Source of the DNA: Amoebidium appalachense
Lineage: Eukaryota > Ichthyosporea
NCBI GenBank assembly: GCA_963693365.1
Contig: CAVNZM010000015.1
Span: 5,890,001 to 5,954,000, forward strand
Length of the DNA: 64,000 nucleotides
Reading direction: 5' to 3'
Below the pieces are notes generated by a model. The model was not told the origin of the DNA and did no database searches. It saw only the letters and a list, made by a program, of their open reading frames with translations. Below are positions 22,131-41,189 of this stretch, in pieces (the stretch's first letter is position 1; every line of letters starts with the position of its first letter). The position numbers and the translations under genes are program-made.

Positions 22131-22520
22131 CAGGGCCCCGGGGGGTTAGAGTAGGGCAGCTGGGCCCGAGTGAAGGTTGGCAGGGAGGGCAGCGGGGCCC
22201 TGTGCAGGGGAATGTGCCCGAGCACGCGGGGGTGTGGGCGGACACAGAGGTAGAAGAAGGGGGGGGGAGGGAGTGCTAGGTGAGTGTAAGGGGGGGGAGG
22301 CTCGTGGGATGGGGGGGGGAGTAAAATTATGTGCAGTGGCCAGAATAAACGTCTTTGTGTAGGGACATTTATTCTTGACGCGCGCGGGCGCCGTAGTTTG
22401 GCCTGCGAAATTTTGTACTCAGCCCTATGGGCCCGTTCTCCCGAGCTCCGTTTCCCTGTACTCGTGTGTCCTAGCTCCTAACCCCTATGTTCTAGCTGTG
22501 TGTGTGGGTGTGCGCGTAGA
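22068..22520 (-). other. gag-RT spacer of copy 3
   Basis: Non-coding. It contains a poly-C run (minus strand) at 22100-22127 and the inverted pair AGAATAAA / TTTATTCT near 22340-22375, so an AATAAA signal is available in each orientation just after gag. Confidence 0.7.
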
Positions 22521-23690
22521 CTAGGCATTGTGTTTGCAGTCTTTGCGGGGGTGTGTGCCAGAGCAGAGCGGGCACACGTGGGAGAAGGGGCAGGGCTGCT
22601 TAGCGCAGGACCGACCGTTAATGTGGAAATTCCTGCAGTGCGTCGCGGGTAGATCCACGGGTCGGGCCGGTTTTGCCGGGCCGGGTTGCGGGCCAGGGCG
22701 GTTAGGGGTTTGACCCCCGCCGGGCTTGTGGGGCGGCTTAAAGCCGTCAAGACCACAGCCGGGCTTGGGGTACATGGGGCAGGCCGCGCTGGGGTGGTCA
22801 GGGAAGCCACAGCGCTGACATGCGTCCGGGATGAGCAGAGTGGGTGGCAAGAGGAGATCCTGGTGGAGTTGGGCGAGCAGGTTGGGACACTCGATCGGAG
22901 CCCGACCCTGCTGGTGGGCAACGGTTCGGGCGTATACGTCATAGTTGTGGATCTGGGCCCACGGGTATCGGGTGCTGAGGCGAGTGATGTGCTGAGTCCA
23001 AAGTACGTCTTTGTCCGTGGGGAGGCCGAGGTGGTGCTTGGCGGCCATGTAATGGGTCCAAGCCTGGATCCAAATGACGAGTGAACGCAGGGGAACGGGT
23101 TTGTCTTGGCGAAAAGTCTCGATGCTGCCGTCGTCGGCCATGCGCAGATGCTGACCTTTCTTGGATGGGGCCAGGAGGGCGGCGGGGGTGAACTTATACA
23201 GGTCGACGAAACGATTGGCACGCAAATCTGCCAGCACATCCGCGGGGGGAAGCGGGAGTGTGCCCGGCTGAATGTCGCCAGTGTTCTCACCTGTGATGGG
23301 GGGCGCGGGCAGGGCAGGTAGGTCTAGGTCAGGGCCGAGATGCAGCCCCGGGGAAACCTCCCCGGGTGCGGAGGGCGCGGCGGGGGGCGCGGGAGGGTCG
23401 CGGTTGGTGAGAGCAGCCAGGACGCCAGCCATCTGGGTGCTGATGGCGGTAAGGGCGGCAAGGACGGCGTCTTGAGAAGTCATCTGCGGGGACGGCGGGG
23501 CCTGAGGGGGGACTTCAGGAGGGGAGGGGAGACTAGCCGGCGGGTCCGGGTCCGAGGTGGTCTGGGCCGCTGGAGGCGCGTCAGTGTCCGGGGGAGCGTT
23601 GGTCAGCCTGTGGCGGAGGTCGCTGCGGGTCAGGCGCTTGGGTGCCGCGGCAGGGGCAGTGGCTGAGGCCTGGCGCTTTTTCGGCGGCAT
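22521..23690 (-). CDS. gag: Gag-like ORF of YR retrotransposon, intact
   Basis: 389 codons from MPPKKRQASA to CKHNA. The first 33 residues are basic. A Pro/Ala-rich linker runs to about 150, then a folded region (DLRANRFVDLYKFTPAALL ... IWIQAWTHYMAAKHH) to about 290. Zinc motifs close the protein: CQRCGFPDHPSAAC is a CxxCx4Hx4C knuckle, CRNFHINGRSCAKQPCPFSH resembles a CCCH finger, and CPLCSGTHPRKDC is a further CxxC-H-C motif. It would package element RNA. It ends 450 bases before the RT frame. No protease domain is apparent. Confidence 0.9.
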   Translation of the reverse strand: MPPKKRQASATAPAAAPKRLTRSDLRHRLTNAPPDTDAPPAAQTTSDPDPPASLPSPPEVPPQAPPSPQMTSQDAVLAALTAISTQMAGVLAALTNRDPPAPPAAPSAPGEVSPGLHLGPDLDLPALPAPPITGENTGDIQPGTLPLPPADVLADLRANRFVDLYKFTPAALLAPSKKGQHLRMADDGSIETFRQDKPVPLRSLVIWIQAWTHYMAAKHHLGLPTDKDVLWTQHITRLSTRYPWAQIHNYDVYARTVAHQQGRAPIECPNLLAQLHQDLLLPPTLLIPDACQRCGFPDHPSAACPMYPKPGCGLDGFKPPHKPGGGQTPNRPGPQPGPAKPARPVDLPATHCRNFHINGRSCAKQPCPFSHVCPLCSGTHPRKDCKHNA

Positions 23691-24056
23691 GCTGACCGGC
23701 GTACGGAAAGATAGGGAGAGTGAAAAGAAAATATAGCTGTAAAGCTGTAGGTGCTAAACACAGAAGATGTGTTGTTGCCTGCTGATCTGCTAAAAACTGT
23801 CGTGCTTATATACCTACGGCTACCGAACTGAGCCAATCAAAACCGATCTAGTGTTATGTGAAATCTTATCCTGAGCCAATCAGACTCGGTCTAGTGATCT
23901 GTGGAATCTGATGTTTTGATCGGCTAATAGGTGCCCGTATGCGGGCAGCCGAACGCGAACTGCTAAAACATGAAACAAAGCCTGTTGATATCGGACACCC
24001 ATCCTACGTGTTTACCCAGAAAAATATTTATGTCAATAATTTCCACAAATAAAACC
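23691..24056 (-). promoter_or_regulatory. A1 promoter of copy 3
   Basis: Reverse-strand TATATAA at 23806-23812, two GATTGGCT boxes upstream, leader of about 115 bases to the gag ATG. Nearly identical to A2 of the same copy. Confidence 0.78.
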
Positions 24057-24555
24057 ATAATGCATCTTACACACATCTATATAATATGTATCGGTATCTC
24101 TCATAGACATCCTGTAGAATGAGTGCAGACGTCTTTAGGACATCTGTTAACTACACCATGTTCCCGGATGATAACAATATGTCCTCAATCCGTCCAGGAT
24201 ATCTTTAAGACGTAATAGTCCAGAAAATTCGAAAGACGTCTTTAATATATCCCGTATGCATCCGCAACCCATCGGACAATTTAAAGGGGGGTTAAGGACA
24301 TCCGGACTTGTGCTGATGGGTATAAGTGCACTTCCAGGTGTCTGTATGACATCTTGTCAGACGACTTTACTACGTCTTTAAGATGTCCACTGTCTTGAAC
24401 CCATGCCAGACGTATTTAATATATATGGGATGTGTTTCAGACGCCTTGCCATCCTGAAATTCCGGGTTATCCTAAACCCGTCCTAAGCTATCTTTTAGAT
24501 ATATTAACGACGATAGGACGTCCTAAAGTCGTACAGGACAGGTTTCGGATGGGGG
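24057..24555. other. non-coding DNA with repeated AGACGTCTTTAA / GACATC motifs
   Basis: Degenerate motifs AGACGTCTTTAGGACATC, GATATCTTTAAGACG, AGACGTCTTTAATATATCC and ACGTCTTTAAGATGTCC occur every 30-60 bases. The first 75 bases continue the tandem unit interrupted at 18640. Confidence 0.55.
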
Positions 24556-25305
24556 GTGATCTTTGCTGATGTAGCCCGCCACATAGTAACAGTAAGCCAA
24601 GCTCCCAAAAGAGCGACCGCGAGCCGGACACGACACGTGTGTACGCGTGTGTTGTGTTCCATCGATGCCGAGCTTCGCACCCGACGTCGCCGTGAAAGGA
24701 TGGACCACAAGGAGATTTACATTGTCAATCCCATAGAAAACATAGCGGGTACCCACTTCTTCGATGGCGACTGCACTGAATATGGCAGGGAATTTCAAAG
24801 CCCAACCTCGGTTTGCACAACGTGCAATTCCAAGGGTACGGTGCGGGGCAACGTTTTAATACTTCCTAGAATTCTCTTCGTCCACATGTCAGTGCAATCC
24901 GTGCCGCCTGTTCATGTCATGAATTGCGTAAACTTTATGGGGCGCCAATACCATCTTGCCTACATTGGTCTTCACAAATCAGGTCACTTTTTCGGTGTGG
25001 CACCCGCATTCACATGGAAAAACGGGAGACCATATCATCTCCACTGCGACGGTTTCGGTATGACCACGGAAAAACCAGACACTGGGCTATGGGAGAGCAA
25101 CACGGGACCTACCAATGTCTCTGTCCAAATGTCTCGGGAAGGTGGCGAGTGCGAAGGCTGGTGCCCATTATATGTTAAGTTGAATTGGGCACGCATCAAG
25201 GATGTGCATCTTAACTTCATGGTGTATGTGCCCGCGCAGGAACCACTGTTAGGCGTGGGCTCCCGCAAACTGACGTATGCTAAGTCAACTGTGGATGTAG
25301 TGTAG
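24556..25305 (+). CDS. ORF with resemblance to C-terminal ubiquitin-specific protease fold
   Basis: Open over 249 codons, stop TAG at 25305; the first ATG gives MDHKEIYIVNPIENIAG at about 24700. The order CTTCNSKG, LPRILFVHM, VNFMGRQYHLAYIGLHKSGHFFG, then NGRPYHLHCDGFG echoes the finger Cys pair, the (I)LFVH strand, the YxLxAxxxHxGxGHY histidine box and the W-YxxDD end of C19 peptidases. The Cys box would lie in an upstream exon, which I do not see. Assignment rests on motif order only. Upstream non-coding DNA shares motifs with the DNA after the integrase unit at 6024-9357, so both could belong to one mobile family. Confidence 0.45.
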   Translation: MIFADVARHIVTVSQAPKRATASRTRHVCTRVLCSIDAELRTRRRRERMDHKEIYIVNPIENIAGTHFFDGDCTEYGREFQSPTSVCTTCNSKGTVRGNVLILPRILFVHMSVQSVPPVHVMNCVNFMGRQYHLAYIGLHKSGHFFGVAPAFTWKNGRPYHLHCDGFGMTTEKPDTGLWESNTGPTNVSVQMSREGGECEGWCPLYVKLNWARIKDVHLNFMVYVPAQEPLLGVGSRKLTYAKSTVDVV

Positions 25306-25328
25306 ACGACCTTGAGGATATCGGAGTT

Positions 25329-25340
25329 TTTTTCTTTTTT

Positions 25341-25382
<42 letters not shown>
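25329..25382 (+). repeat. poly-T / poly-G tract
   Basis: T-rich run of about 20 bases followed by about 33 G. Confidence 0.95.
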
Positions 25383-27295
25383 CTTTTTTGGTTTTTTCCG
25401 CTGCCAACATGCCATTATCGTTTGAACTGGAATGAAGGACATAATGCCTGCTCGTATTTAAATACACAATGAGTGTGCTGGTTGCATGCTGTCTGGATTT
25501 ATTTCATGTAGGTGTATAAGTATAATATCAAGATTGAAAATTATGCATAGAAGATATTTACGAATATAACATTGAATTGGCTGCTGTGTATGGTCCTTCA
25601 ACGTAGTGACAACTAAAACATGCAAAATATATATGCTGACCGCCGGCGGCGGGGTTTTATTCCATGTGAGCGGTACTTAGTCTATGTGAACCCAATTTAA
25701 CATTGTGACGTAAGAATGATTAAGAATACAAGATGATTACGACTATATTATAATGGTGTATTATGGATTCTGTAACGTGTAAATGCAATGGCGATAAATA
25801 CATACAAACCACATGATACTACACCATTTCATCAGTTGCAACATGTTGGTAAAATCCTGCTGTCAGTGGCCATGATTTCTTTTCGACCAACACACAAAGC
25901 TACAAGCTCAGGACACTTTAATGATTATACCACAACCCCCCCCCCCCCCTCCCCCCCCCCTGGTCCCCCCCCCGAACACATCATTTGCACCAAGAGCATA
26001 AAAAACTGGTAACAGTAGACATGATTTTTTCCCCAACACATGTCATAAGCTAATAGGCACGACAATGATTGTTTATTACGCACACACAGTTTCTAACACC
26101 CACCACGTCATACAAACCCACTGACCCCCCCCATGTCACCCAGGGTAGTAGGGGGGAGGGGGGGGGGGGGAGGAGGGGGGGGGTGCATTTTGGCCTGCCC
26201 GATATTCCCCCTAGACCAGCCAAATTTGACGTCCTGTATTTTAATTAGAGGTGACGACACTTTGGCCTGGACGACACTTTGGCCTGCAACAGGGGGGAGG
26301 GGATAGAAAGAAAAACTGCTTGTGGGTCACTGTTTTTCGTCACTGTATTTGTAACGGGCCGCTCATATTTATATAACTACTTTAAGTACACGTGTTCATT
26401 ATCATATACGATGGCCAAATATAGAAATTTTGGCGTCGAAGTTCTTGGAGCTAAAAAAACGTTTAAAAGGGGGAAATAATAGCTTGGCCCCAAATTTACC
26501 TTGCCGTTGTTAGCGAATGTATTTTTTATTCATGAGTTCTAGTAATTCAGTGAGTGCACGTGCCTGCCTCAGGCCAGATCATGACATTGTCAACTGCAAC
26601 ACACCATTCCTAAATGGATATCAACCAAAAGAAAATAGTATATACTGTGGTGGTCTCCTAAACCTTGTGCGGCATGCGCATACATGATATTACAGTGACA
26701 CACGTGCATATTATTGTTCTGTACACCGGAGTGTGGTGCACGTGGCTGTTTTGTGCACATGTTACAATAGCAGCACGATCTCCCTAAACTCCATGTTTAC
26801 ACATCCCTCACCCTGGCTCTGCCTTGTCGGTGCTCCAAAACACACACACAAATCCCCCTAGACTCAGTGCCTGCACATGGTCGCATTCACGTGCAGGTCA
26901 CGTGACACATGCAATGCCATACTGCCGTCTACAGCAACAACCACGGCAGCATGTATACCGGCCCAGCACGAAATATACTTATCGGCAGCCCACTGAACTC
27001 GCCCATTTTCTCTTTTTCATGTATGACCCTCCTTTTTTGTGAAATCACCCTTTTTGGCCTCCCGGTTGTGGATTTTGCAGGATTTGACTTCTTTGAGGTC
27101 CAAAAACCTCAAATTTTCCCCGGCGGGGCCGGGGAGGGAGAATTCAAAAATTGCCCGCTCCTGATATGGTACCCAAAATAATCAGTCAAGCGATCGCCGA
27201 GCAATAAATCCGAATCAACCCTTGACCCAATGAAATCCATTTTCTGTAATTGATCCGATAAAGATAAGTGAAGCCCAATCAAACCGAAGGAGATC
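25383..27295. other. long non-coding interval
   Basis: AT-rich with two short C/G-rich patches (25938-25972 and 26151-26185) and no ORF I would support. A CCAAT-like TATTTATATAAC lies near 26370. Nothing else stands out before the hairpin at 27296. Confidence 0.5.
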
Positions 27296-27347
27296 GGCTG
27301 TGACCAAGGCCTCCTAAATGTGCTATTTAGGAGGCCTTGGCTGTGAC
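27296..27347. repeat. perfect 16-bp hairpin between 9-bp direct repeats
   Basis: Arms 27304-27319 (CCAAGGCCTCCTAAAT) and 27325-27340 are exact complements with loop GTGCT. GGCTGTGAC occurs at 27296-27304 and 27339-27347, overlapping the arm ends. Confidence 0.93.
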
Positions 27348-27565
27348 GCAGTTCTGACGACAAAGTTCCGGCTTTAAGGAAAAAAAAAAAAAAAAAAAAA
27401 AAAAGAAAGGAGACACCGCCTCTGTAGGTGGTAGAGAATTAATATCAATTTATGTATATTTTATTCCTCGGAAAGATCTTACAGAATTTGAGAACGAACG
27501 AACGGCACATGATAATGTCGTCTGACATCAGAGTTGAGTGACATGCAGTTTCACAGATTTCAGAC

Positions 27566-28123
27566 ATGGCCAGCCCTTCTGCAAGTACTTTCCAAGTTAT
27601 GCTGGAAAGCTTCAAGAAAAGTACTCCGGTCGTTGGAACATGGGTAGGAATTGCTGCAGCAATTGTCGCATGCACCATCTACGTGGAGCACGGCAGGGGT
27701 GAGGTGGCCCGGCTGCGAAGCTGGGATGGAGCTGAAGGAGAAGCTGAAGGAGAAGCAGGAGGAAGAGAGGGAGGCCCGGCTGCGAAGCGGAATGGAGCTG
27801 AAGGAGAAGCTGAAGGAGAAGCAGGAGGAAGAGAGGGAGGCCCGGCTAGCCGGGCTGCGAAGCGAAATGGAGCTGAAGGAGAAGCTGAAGGAAGAGAGGG
27901 AGAAGCTGAAAGAGAAGCAGGAGGAAGAAAGGGAGAAGCTGAAAGCGAAACTGCATGAGAGGGACATGCAGCTCCAGGCTAAGGAGATTGAGACATCACG
28001 TGCAAGGTCCCTGGTGGACACGTGGAACGCCCTTGTGCGCACCGGGCTGTCGGCTGACTACCCGTTCAAGAAAAACGCCACAGACCAAGCATCACAGTTG
28101 CCCAGTGTGCAAACAACTAAATG
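27566..28123 (+). CDS. membrane-anchored coiled-coil protein, one frame break
   Basis: From ATG 27566 the frame gives about 50 residues with a hydrophobic segment VVGTWVGIAAAIVACTIYV, then ARLRS. One extra base near 27721 shifts into poor sequence; in the register starting at 27651 the frame continues with MELKEKLKEKQEEEREARL repeated two and a half times (66-bp DNA repeat) and an extended Lys/Glu coiled coil. It ends LSADYPFKKNATDQASQLP... at TGA 28123. Reading the two frames as one gives a short luminal or matrix end, one membrane pass and a long coiled coil. A sequencing error, a short intron or a real mutation are all possible. Family unknown. Confidence 0.5.
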
Positions 28124-28693
28124 ATTGAGGTATTGAGGTATTGAGGGGTTGAGGAGTTGTACGTGCATTTCTGCTGTATTTACCATACATGGTGCTAAGT
28201 GCTTGTATAGCCGTTAGGAATCATTATGAGCTCACCACCATTTATTCATGTATTGACCAGTCATCGAAATTCCCTGTCCCCATGTGGTTCACAGCAAATG
28301 TGTGCACTTGCGTCACGCAGACTGTCTGTTCAATAGAAGCTACCTTGCCCACTTCCCCAGTACTGGTGGGCACTGAGGCTTTTGGGGATATCTCGTACTC
28401 GACATTAAAATTATTCATGCTCGATATGACCATTTGTGCCGGGGATCTGAGCTGACATTCATACGCCATTATGACCATATATGGTACGCACTGATACACA
28501 CCACCATCATGATTTATGGTTATATTTCATTCTGATATTCATACTTATTAGCCAATATCACCAGCAAAAACGAACATCACCACTAGAGTTTTTCTCGTTA
28601 GATCCGATTTACATACATATAAGGTCATTCATGCCCTCCAGGCTATTTAGGGTAATCCACGCCACCACTTCCAAATATGGTAAGCATGGCATC
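28124..28693. other. intergenic interval between convergent genes
   Basis: No credible ORF. TTGAGGTATTGAGG repeats lie just after the coiled-coil stop codon. The rsmH stop codon (minus strand) is at 28694. Confidence 0.5.
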
Positions 28694-36697
<8,004 letters not shown>

Positions 36698-36861
36698 GGT
36701 GCTCAAATGATGCCCCGACCGGTTTGTAACAGTGAAGGTAACTAATAGTACATCTGGCAACGGGCAATGTTGCATGTGCACAGACCTGAAGATGTGAGAA
36801 TGAAGGCCCTAGTTAGCTTTAAGCGCGTAACTCTCCTATGCAGCTATTAGAAATAGAATAC

Positions 36862-37902
<1,041 letters not shown>

Positions 37903-38969
37903 TGTAGACATGGTTGTGTACATTCACGTGCACACCGTGCTGTTCCCCCACAACCAGTCTACGTGCCTTTGTGTCTTCTCGCCAGAGGCTGGAATAGAGC
38001 CTCGGAAGCAGCTACCAATCGGCTGCATCACTTTTAGCTGTATTCCTTATTAGGGCAGTTGCTCTGCACCTTAAGTATGCAGTTAGGAGCGATGCAAAGA
38101 ACGTGAACACTTTGCCAGCATGTATCTTAGGTGTACGGCACACACTGTGTGCCGTAGACACTTTATTGGGCACTAGACATACACATGTAGCACTGTAGTA
38201 TAACTTGAAGCTAGATTATGATCACCCAGGAGAAGCTCATGTACTCATGTATATGTCATGTACTTTATTTTAAGTAGGGCCACATGCCTATTGGCTGTCG
38301 CCTTACAAAAGTATGCTAGCAGTGCTCTCCGGACCGGCGGAAACCAAGGGACTATAAAAGGCTGGTACATTCCAGACTTGGGTCACTTGGGCGGGGCTGT
38401 GTGTCCGAGTAAACGTTACACTAGTCGTGCGGTGTCAGACTAGCTGTAGCACCCGCTTTCTTGTCTCTATACTTACGTGCTTCTCCTAGCCTGCATATGT
38501 TAACTAGGGCATAGTATTAGTGTATACACACCCTGGTTTTCACTGGCGACCGCGGCAGGACCCAAGGGGGTTGTTGGTCGGATGGCCACGCCTGTACAAC
38601 CTTGGTTGGAGCCGTTCGCGGGCTGCTACGACCTTGCCGGTGGGGTGTAGCGCGCGACTCCTCAACGGGAGGGGAGATGTAAACATGGTTGTGTATATTG
38701 TCGGACAGACTACGGGAGTCCCGCCCTGTAGTTAGTCGAGCTTACTGACCAATCAAAATGGTTGGTCGGGAAGCCGCGGCGTTGTCCCACAATCGCACGG
38801 CGAACTGTCCCCTATAAAGGGCGGCAGTATCAGCCAGATCCAAACATTTGGGAACATGCCTGGACTCGAATCGATGAGTGCCGAGGATAAGATCCCATCT
38901 CAAGATTGATCAGATCCCATACTGTAAAAGCAATCTGCGCTGCCGCTATGATACACAACCAAATTTACA
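37903..38969 (+). mobile_element. possible LTR-retrotransposon remnant (small, TRIM-like)
   Basis: TGTAGACATGGTTGTGTA at 37903 and TGTAAACATGGTTGTGTA at 38678 begin two TATA-bearing segments (TATAAAAGG near 38354, CTATAAAGGG near 38812). The segments end in the similar ATACACACCCTGGTTTTCA (38548) and ATACACAACCAAATTTACA (38969). Between them sit TGGCGACCGCGGCAGGACC, like a primer-binding site, and a purine tract GGGAGGGGAGA. Segment lengths (646 and 292) and interiors differ, so a true LTR pair is not proven. Confidence 0.35.
38131..38161. repeat. imperfect palindrome
   Basis: TACGGCACACA, one base, then its exact complement TGTGTGCCGTA, with flanks pairing after a 2-base bulge. Confidence 0.85.
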
Positions 38970-39484
38970 GTAGGTATGTTGGAGTACACTGGTACTCCCG
39001 GCTAGCAATGTCTGTTAGAGAAAGTTTCTGAGCAATTGAATAACTGTTTCAACACTCACTCGAGTGCATAGAGCTTTTGTTTACGGTCATATTCATATAT
39101 GGTAGTTATATGTTTGAGCCAAAACTGTACCAATGACGAGCTTCACTAGCAACGTGCTAATTGTGCTCATTAATTAATATTCCCGGTTCAGATGATGTCA
39201 TGTCTATATTTGCCACAGGATTCTATTCTTAGAGTGGTAGTGTGCTTTATTCCCGGATATTCTCAGAATATTTTTAGTTGTGTGAAGCAAGATTTACGTT
39301 TAACTGCAATTGGTGTGTTAAACACGTTTATTTGTGTGCTTTAGTGCAAGTTAACTAGCCACTCAACGTGCACAGTTAACTTTTATATCTTTAACGACTT
39401 GTTTTCATTGTGCTCTCTTTTCGGCCATGCTGTACATGGCCCACCACCAGGGTGCACACGAGGCCACCATGAGGTGGCCAACGA

Positions 39485-39790
39485 CTATATAAAGCAGTGC
39501 CTCCCATGTCACAAACATGGGAAGCAGAACGTTTGATTTACACTTTTCTACTGTCGTTTCCAGTGCACAAAACACATAGACTAGTTACCCATCATACACG
39601 ACACTATGTCTGACAACTTACAGTTGCAGCAACTAGTCCAACTACTGGAGCAGAGGTTGGCCTCACAAGATGCAATCATTTCTGACTTACAGAAGGAACA
39701 ACGTGCACTAGAACTAGCTTCTATGAACACAATGTCCAACAGTTCTCACCCTTGTACCAATTCTCCACCGGGTTTCCTTTCTTGTCTGTT
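39485..39790 (+). mobile_element. promoter and start of a truncated element: TATA, leader hairpin, coiled-coil ORF
   Basis: CTATATAAAG at 39486 is followed by the perfect hairpin TCCCATGT-CACAA-ACATGGGA (39502-39522) and an ATG at 39606. The ORF reads MSDNLQLQQLVQLLEQRLAS... for about 55 residues, heptad-like as in retroelement Gag N-termini. It then loses sense near 39765, where sequence of another origin begins. On the minus strand 39746-39890 also reads protein-like (FLDGRGKDAVATKLASMQ). Identity unproven. Confidence 0.4.
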
Positions 39791-39929
39791 GTGATGTACA
39801 GAAACTGCATCGATGCCAATTTGGTAGCGACTGCGTCCTTTCCACGGCCATCTAGAAACACCAGGCCGTCTAACGCGATTAACATTCCCGGGATAATGAC
39901 ATTTTAACCAAAAAAGGCTATTCTGCATT

Positions 39930-40829
39930 CCACAAGGGGGTGCGGCCTACTTTTCATGGCAACCGCGTATCCAGACGATTATGTAATCGTGCATTGAATT
40001 TGAAGATCCGAATCGGGTCACACCACGCCCCGTAATGCAGCGCTTATCATTTGTAAATAATATATAATCATTTCGAATCGGGCTGAAAGAAAAGCCCGAC
40101 GGGTATCGCGGAGAAAACTCCTGCACTTGCCGTACAAACAAAAGCAAGAGTAAGCTTCTGCTCCACTTTTTTTGTCTTGTTGTTGTTGCGAGCACTTTGG
40201 GCCACTTTGGGCATATAGTGAGAACAAAATAATCTATCTAACATATACCTTCATTTGCAAGGATGGCATACGGCAACTGTTATGGCTGGTAGACCCAGAT
40301 CCGTTCCGGTTTCTCTCTGTTCCCGCCCTCCCTCCTCTCACTTTTTGGCGAGCGGACCTCAAGCGTTAGCGTGTTGCTGCTCAGTCCTCGCGACTGTACG
40401 GGTTTCCACTTTTCGGTGAAAGTCGCTACTATATGGCATTGCATGGTGCAAAGCTCTTCATTATAACAGCAGCATCGGCGGCAAAACACCTTGGAAATGT
40501 GGTGAGTACAAGAGCTCTCTTGTCGCTCCGTAACCCCTAACAACCGGCACCGGTCTCCCGGACGGCCCTGTTTGAGTTTCTTTATGTCCCTTGTTACCAA
40601 GTATTTTTGTCACAACTCTGACATAAAAGGATAACCGTTGTATTTTCTATTGTCTTTTTGCTGATCATGACCCCTCTATTATACAGACCAACTACCAATG
40701 TACCTGGGTTCAAACACGACATCTCTATCTCAACATTTTACCTAAGCCTAAGCCATGTTTTTCCGGTCACTGTTTTGGTTGGAATGTTTGATACACGTGT
40801 GTAAGTTCGTGCCTCTCTCTGCACACACA

Positions 40830-40900
<71 letters not shown>

Positions 40901-41110
40901 GCACACTCTTATCCCAAAGCTCACACACACTCACGTACACACACACACACACACACACAACACATACACACACTCTGTATCTATGAATTTATGTGGATAT
41001 ATGTATATGTATATACGTATTTATATATGTCCAAACTGCACATGTTGAAAAAAAACGTCACTACTCAGAGCTACACCTGCACTTCATCGTGCAGGTTATC
41101 AGCTAAAGTT
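39930..41110. other. interval without a supported gene; (CA)n at 40823-40900
   Basis: Only short frames. The (CA)n microsatellite at 40823-40900 explains several of them. An L-shaped region of mixed composition on either side shows nothing I can name. Confidence 0.5.
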
Positions 41111-41189
41111 GCTTGGTTATTCAACATGCTATGCCCGTTTGTTTTTATATTCACAACACGTTGTCTCTACTTTTGCACTACATCTACCC

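Larger units (their letters stand above)
18652..24056 (-). mobile_element. YR retrotransposon copy 3, near-complete
   Basis: Read on the minus strand: A1 (23709-24056), gag, RT/RNase H, recombinase, B1 (about 19209-19297), A2 (about 18861-19207), B2 (18652-18742). All parts are present over 5.4 kb. Gag and recombinase are open; the RT has one homopolymer frameshift. Its A repeats belong to the CCCGCATACGGGC subfamily, like copy 2. It is inserted in the 17754 tandem duplication. Confidence 0.93.

Noticed and set aside
38678-38969. MITE defined by the 19-bp imperfect inverted termini
   Set aside because: No target duplication flanks it, and a purine tract precedes it; an LTR reading was preferred, at low confidence.
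40280-40600. 106-codon minus-strand ORF
   Set aside because: No motif, poor composition, and no splice or promoter context.
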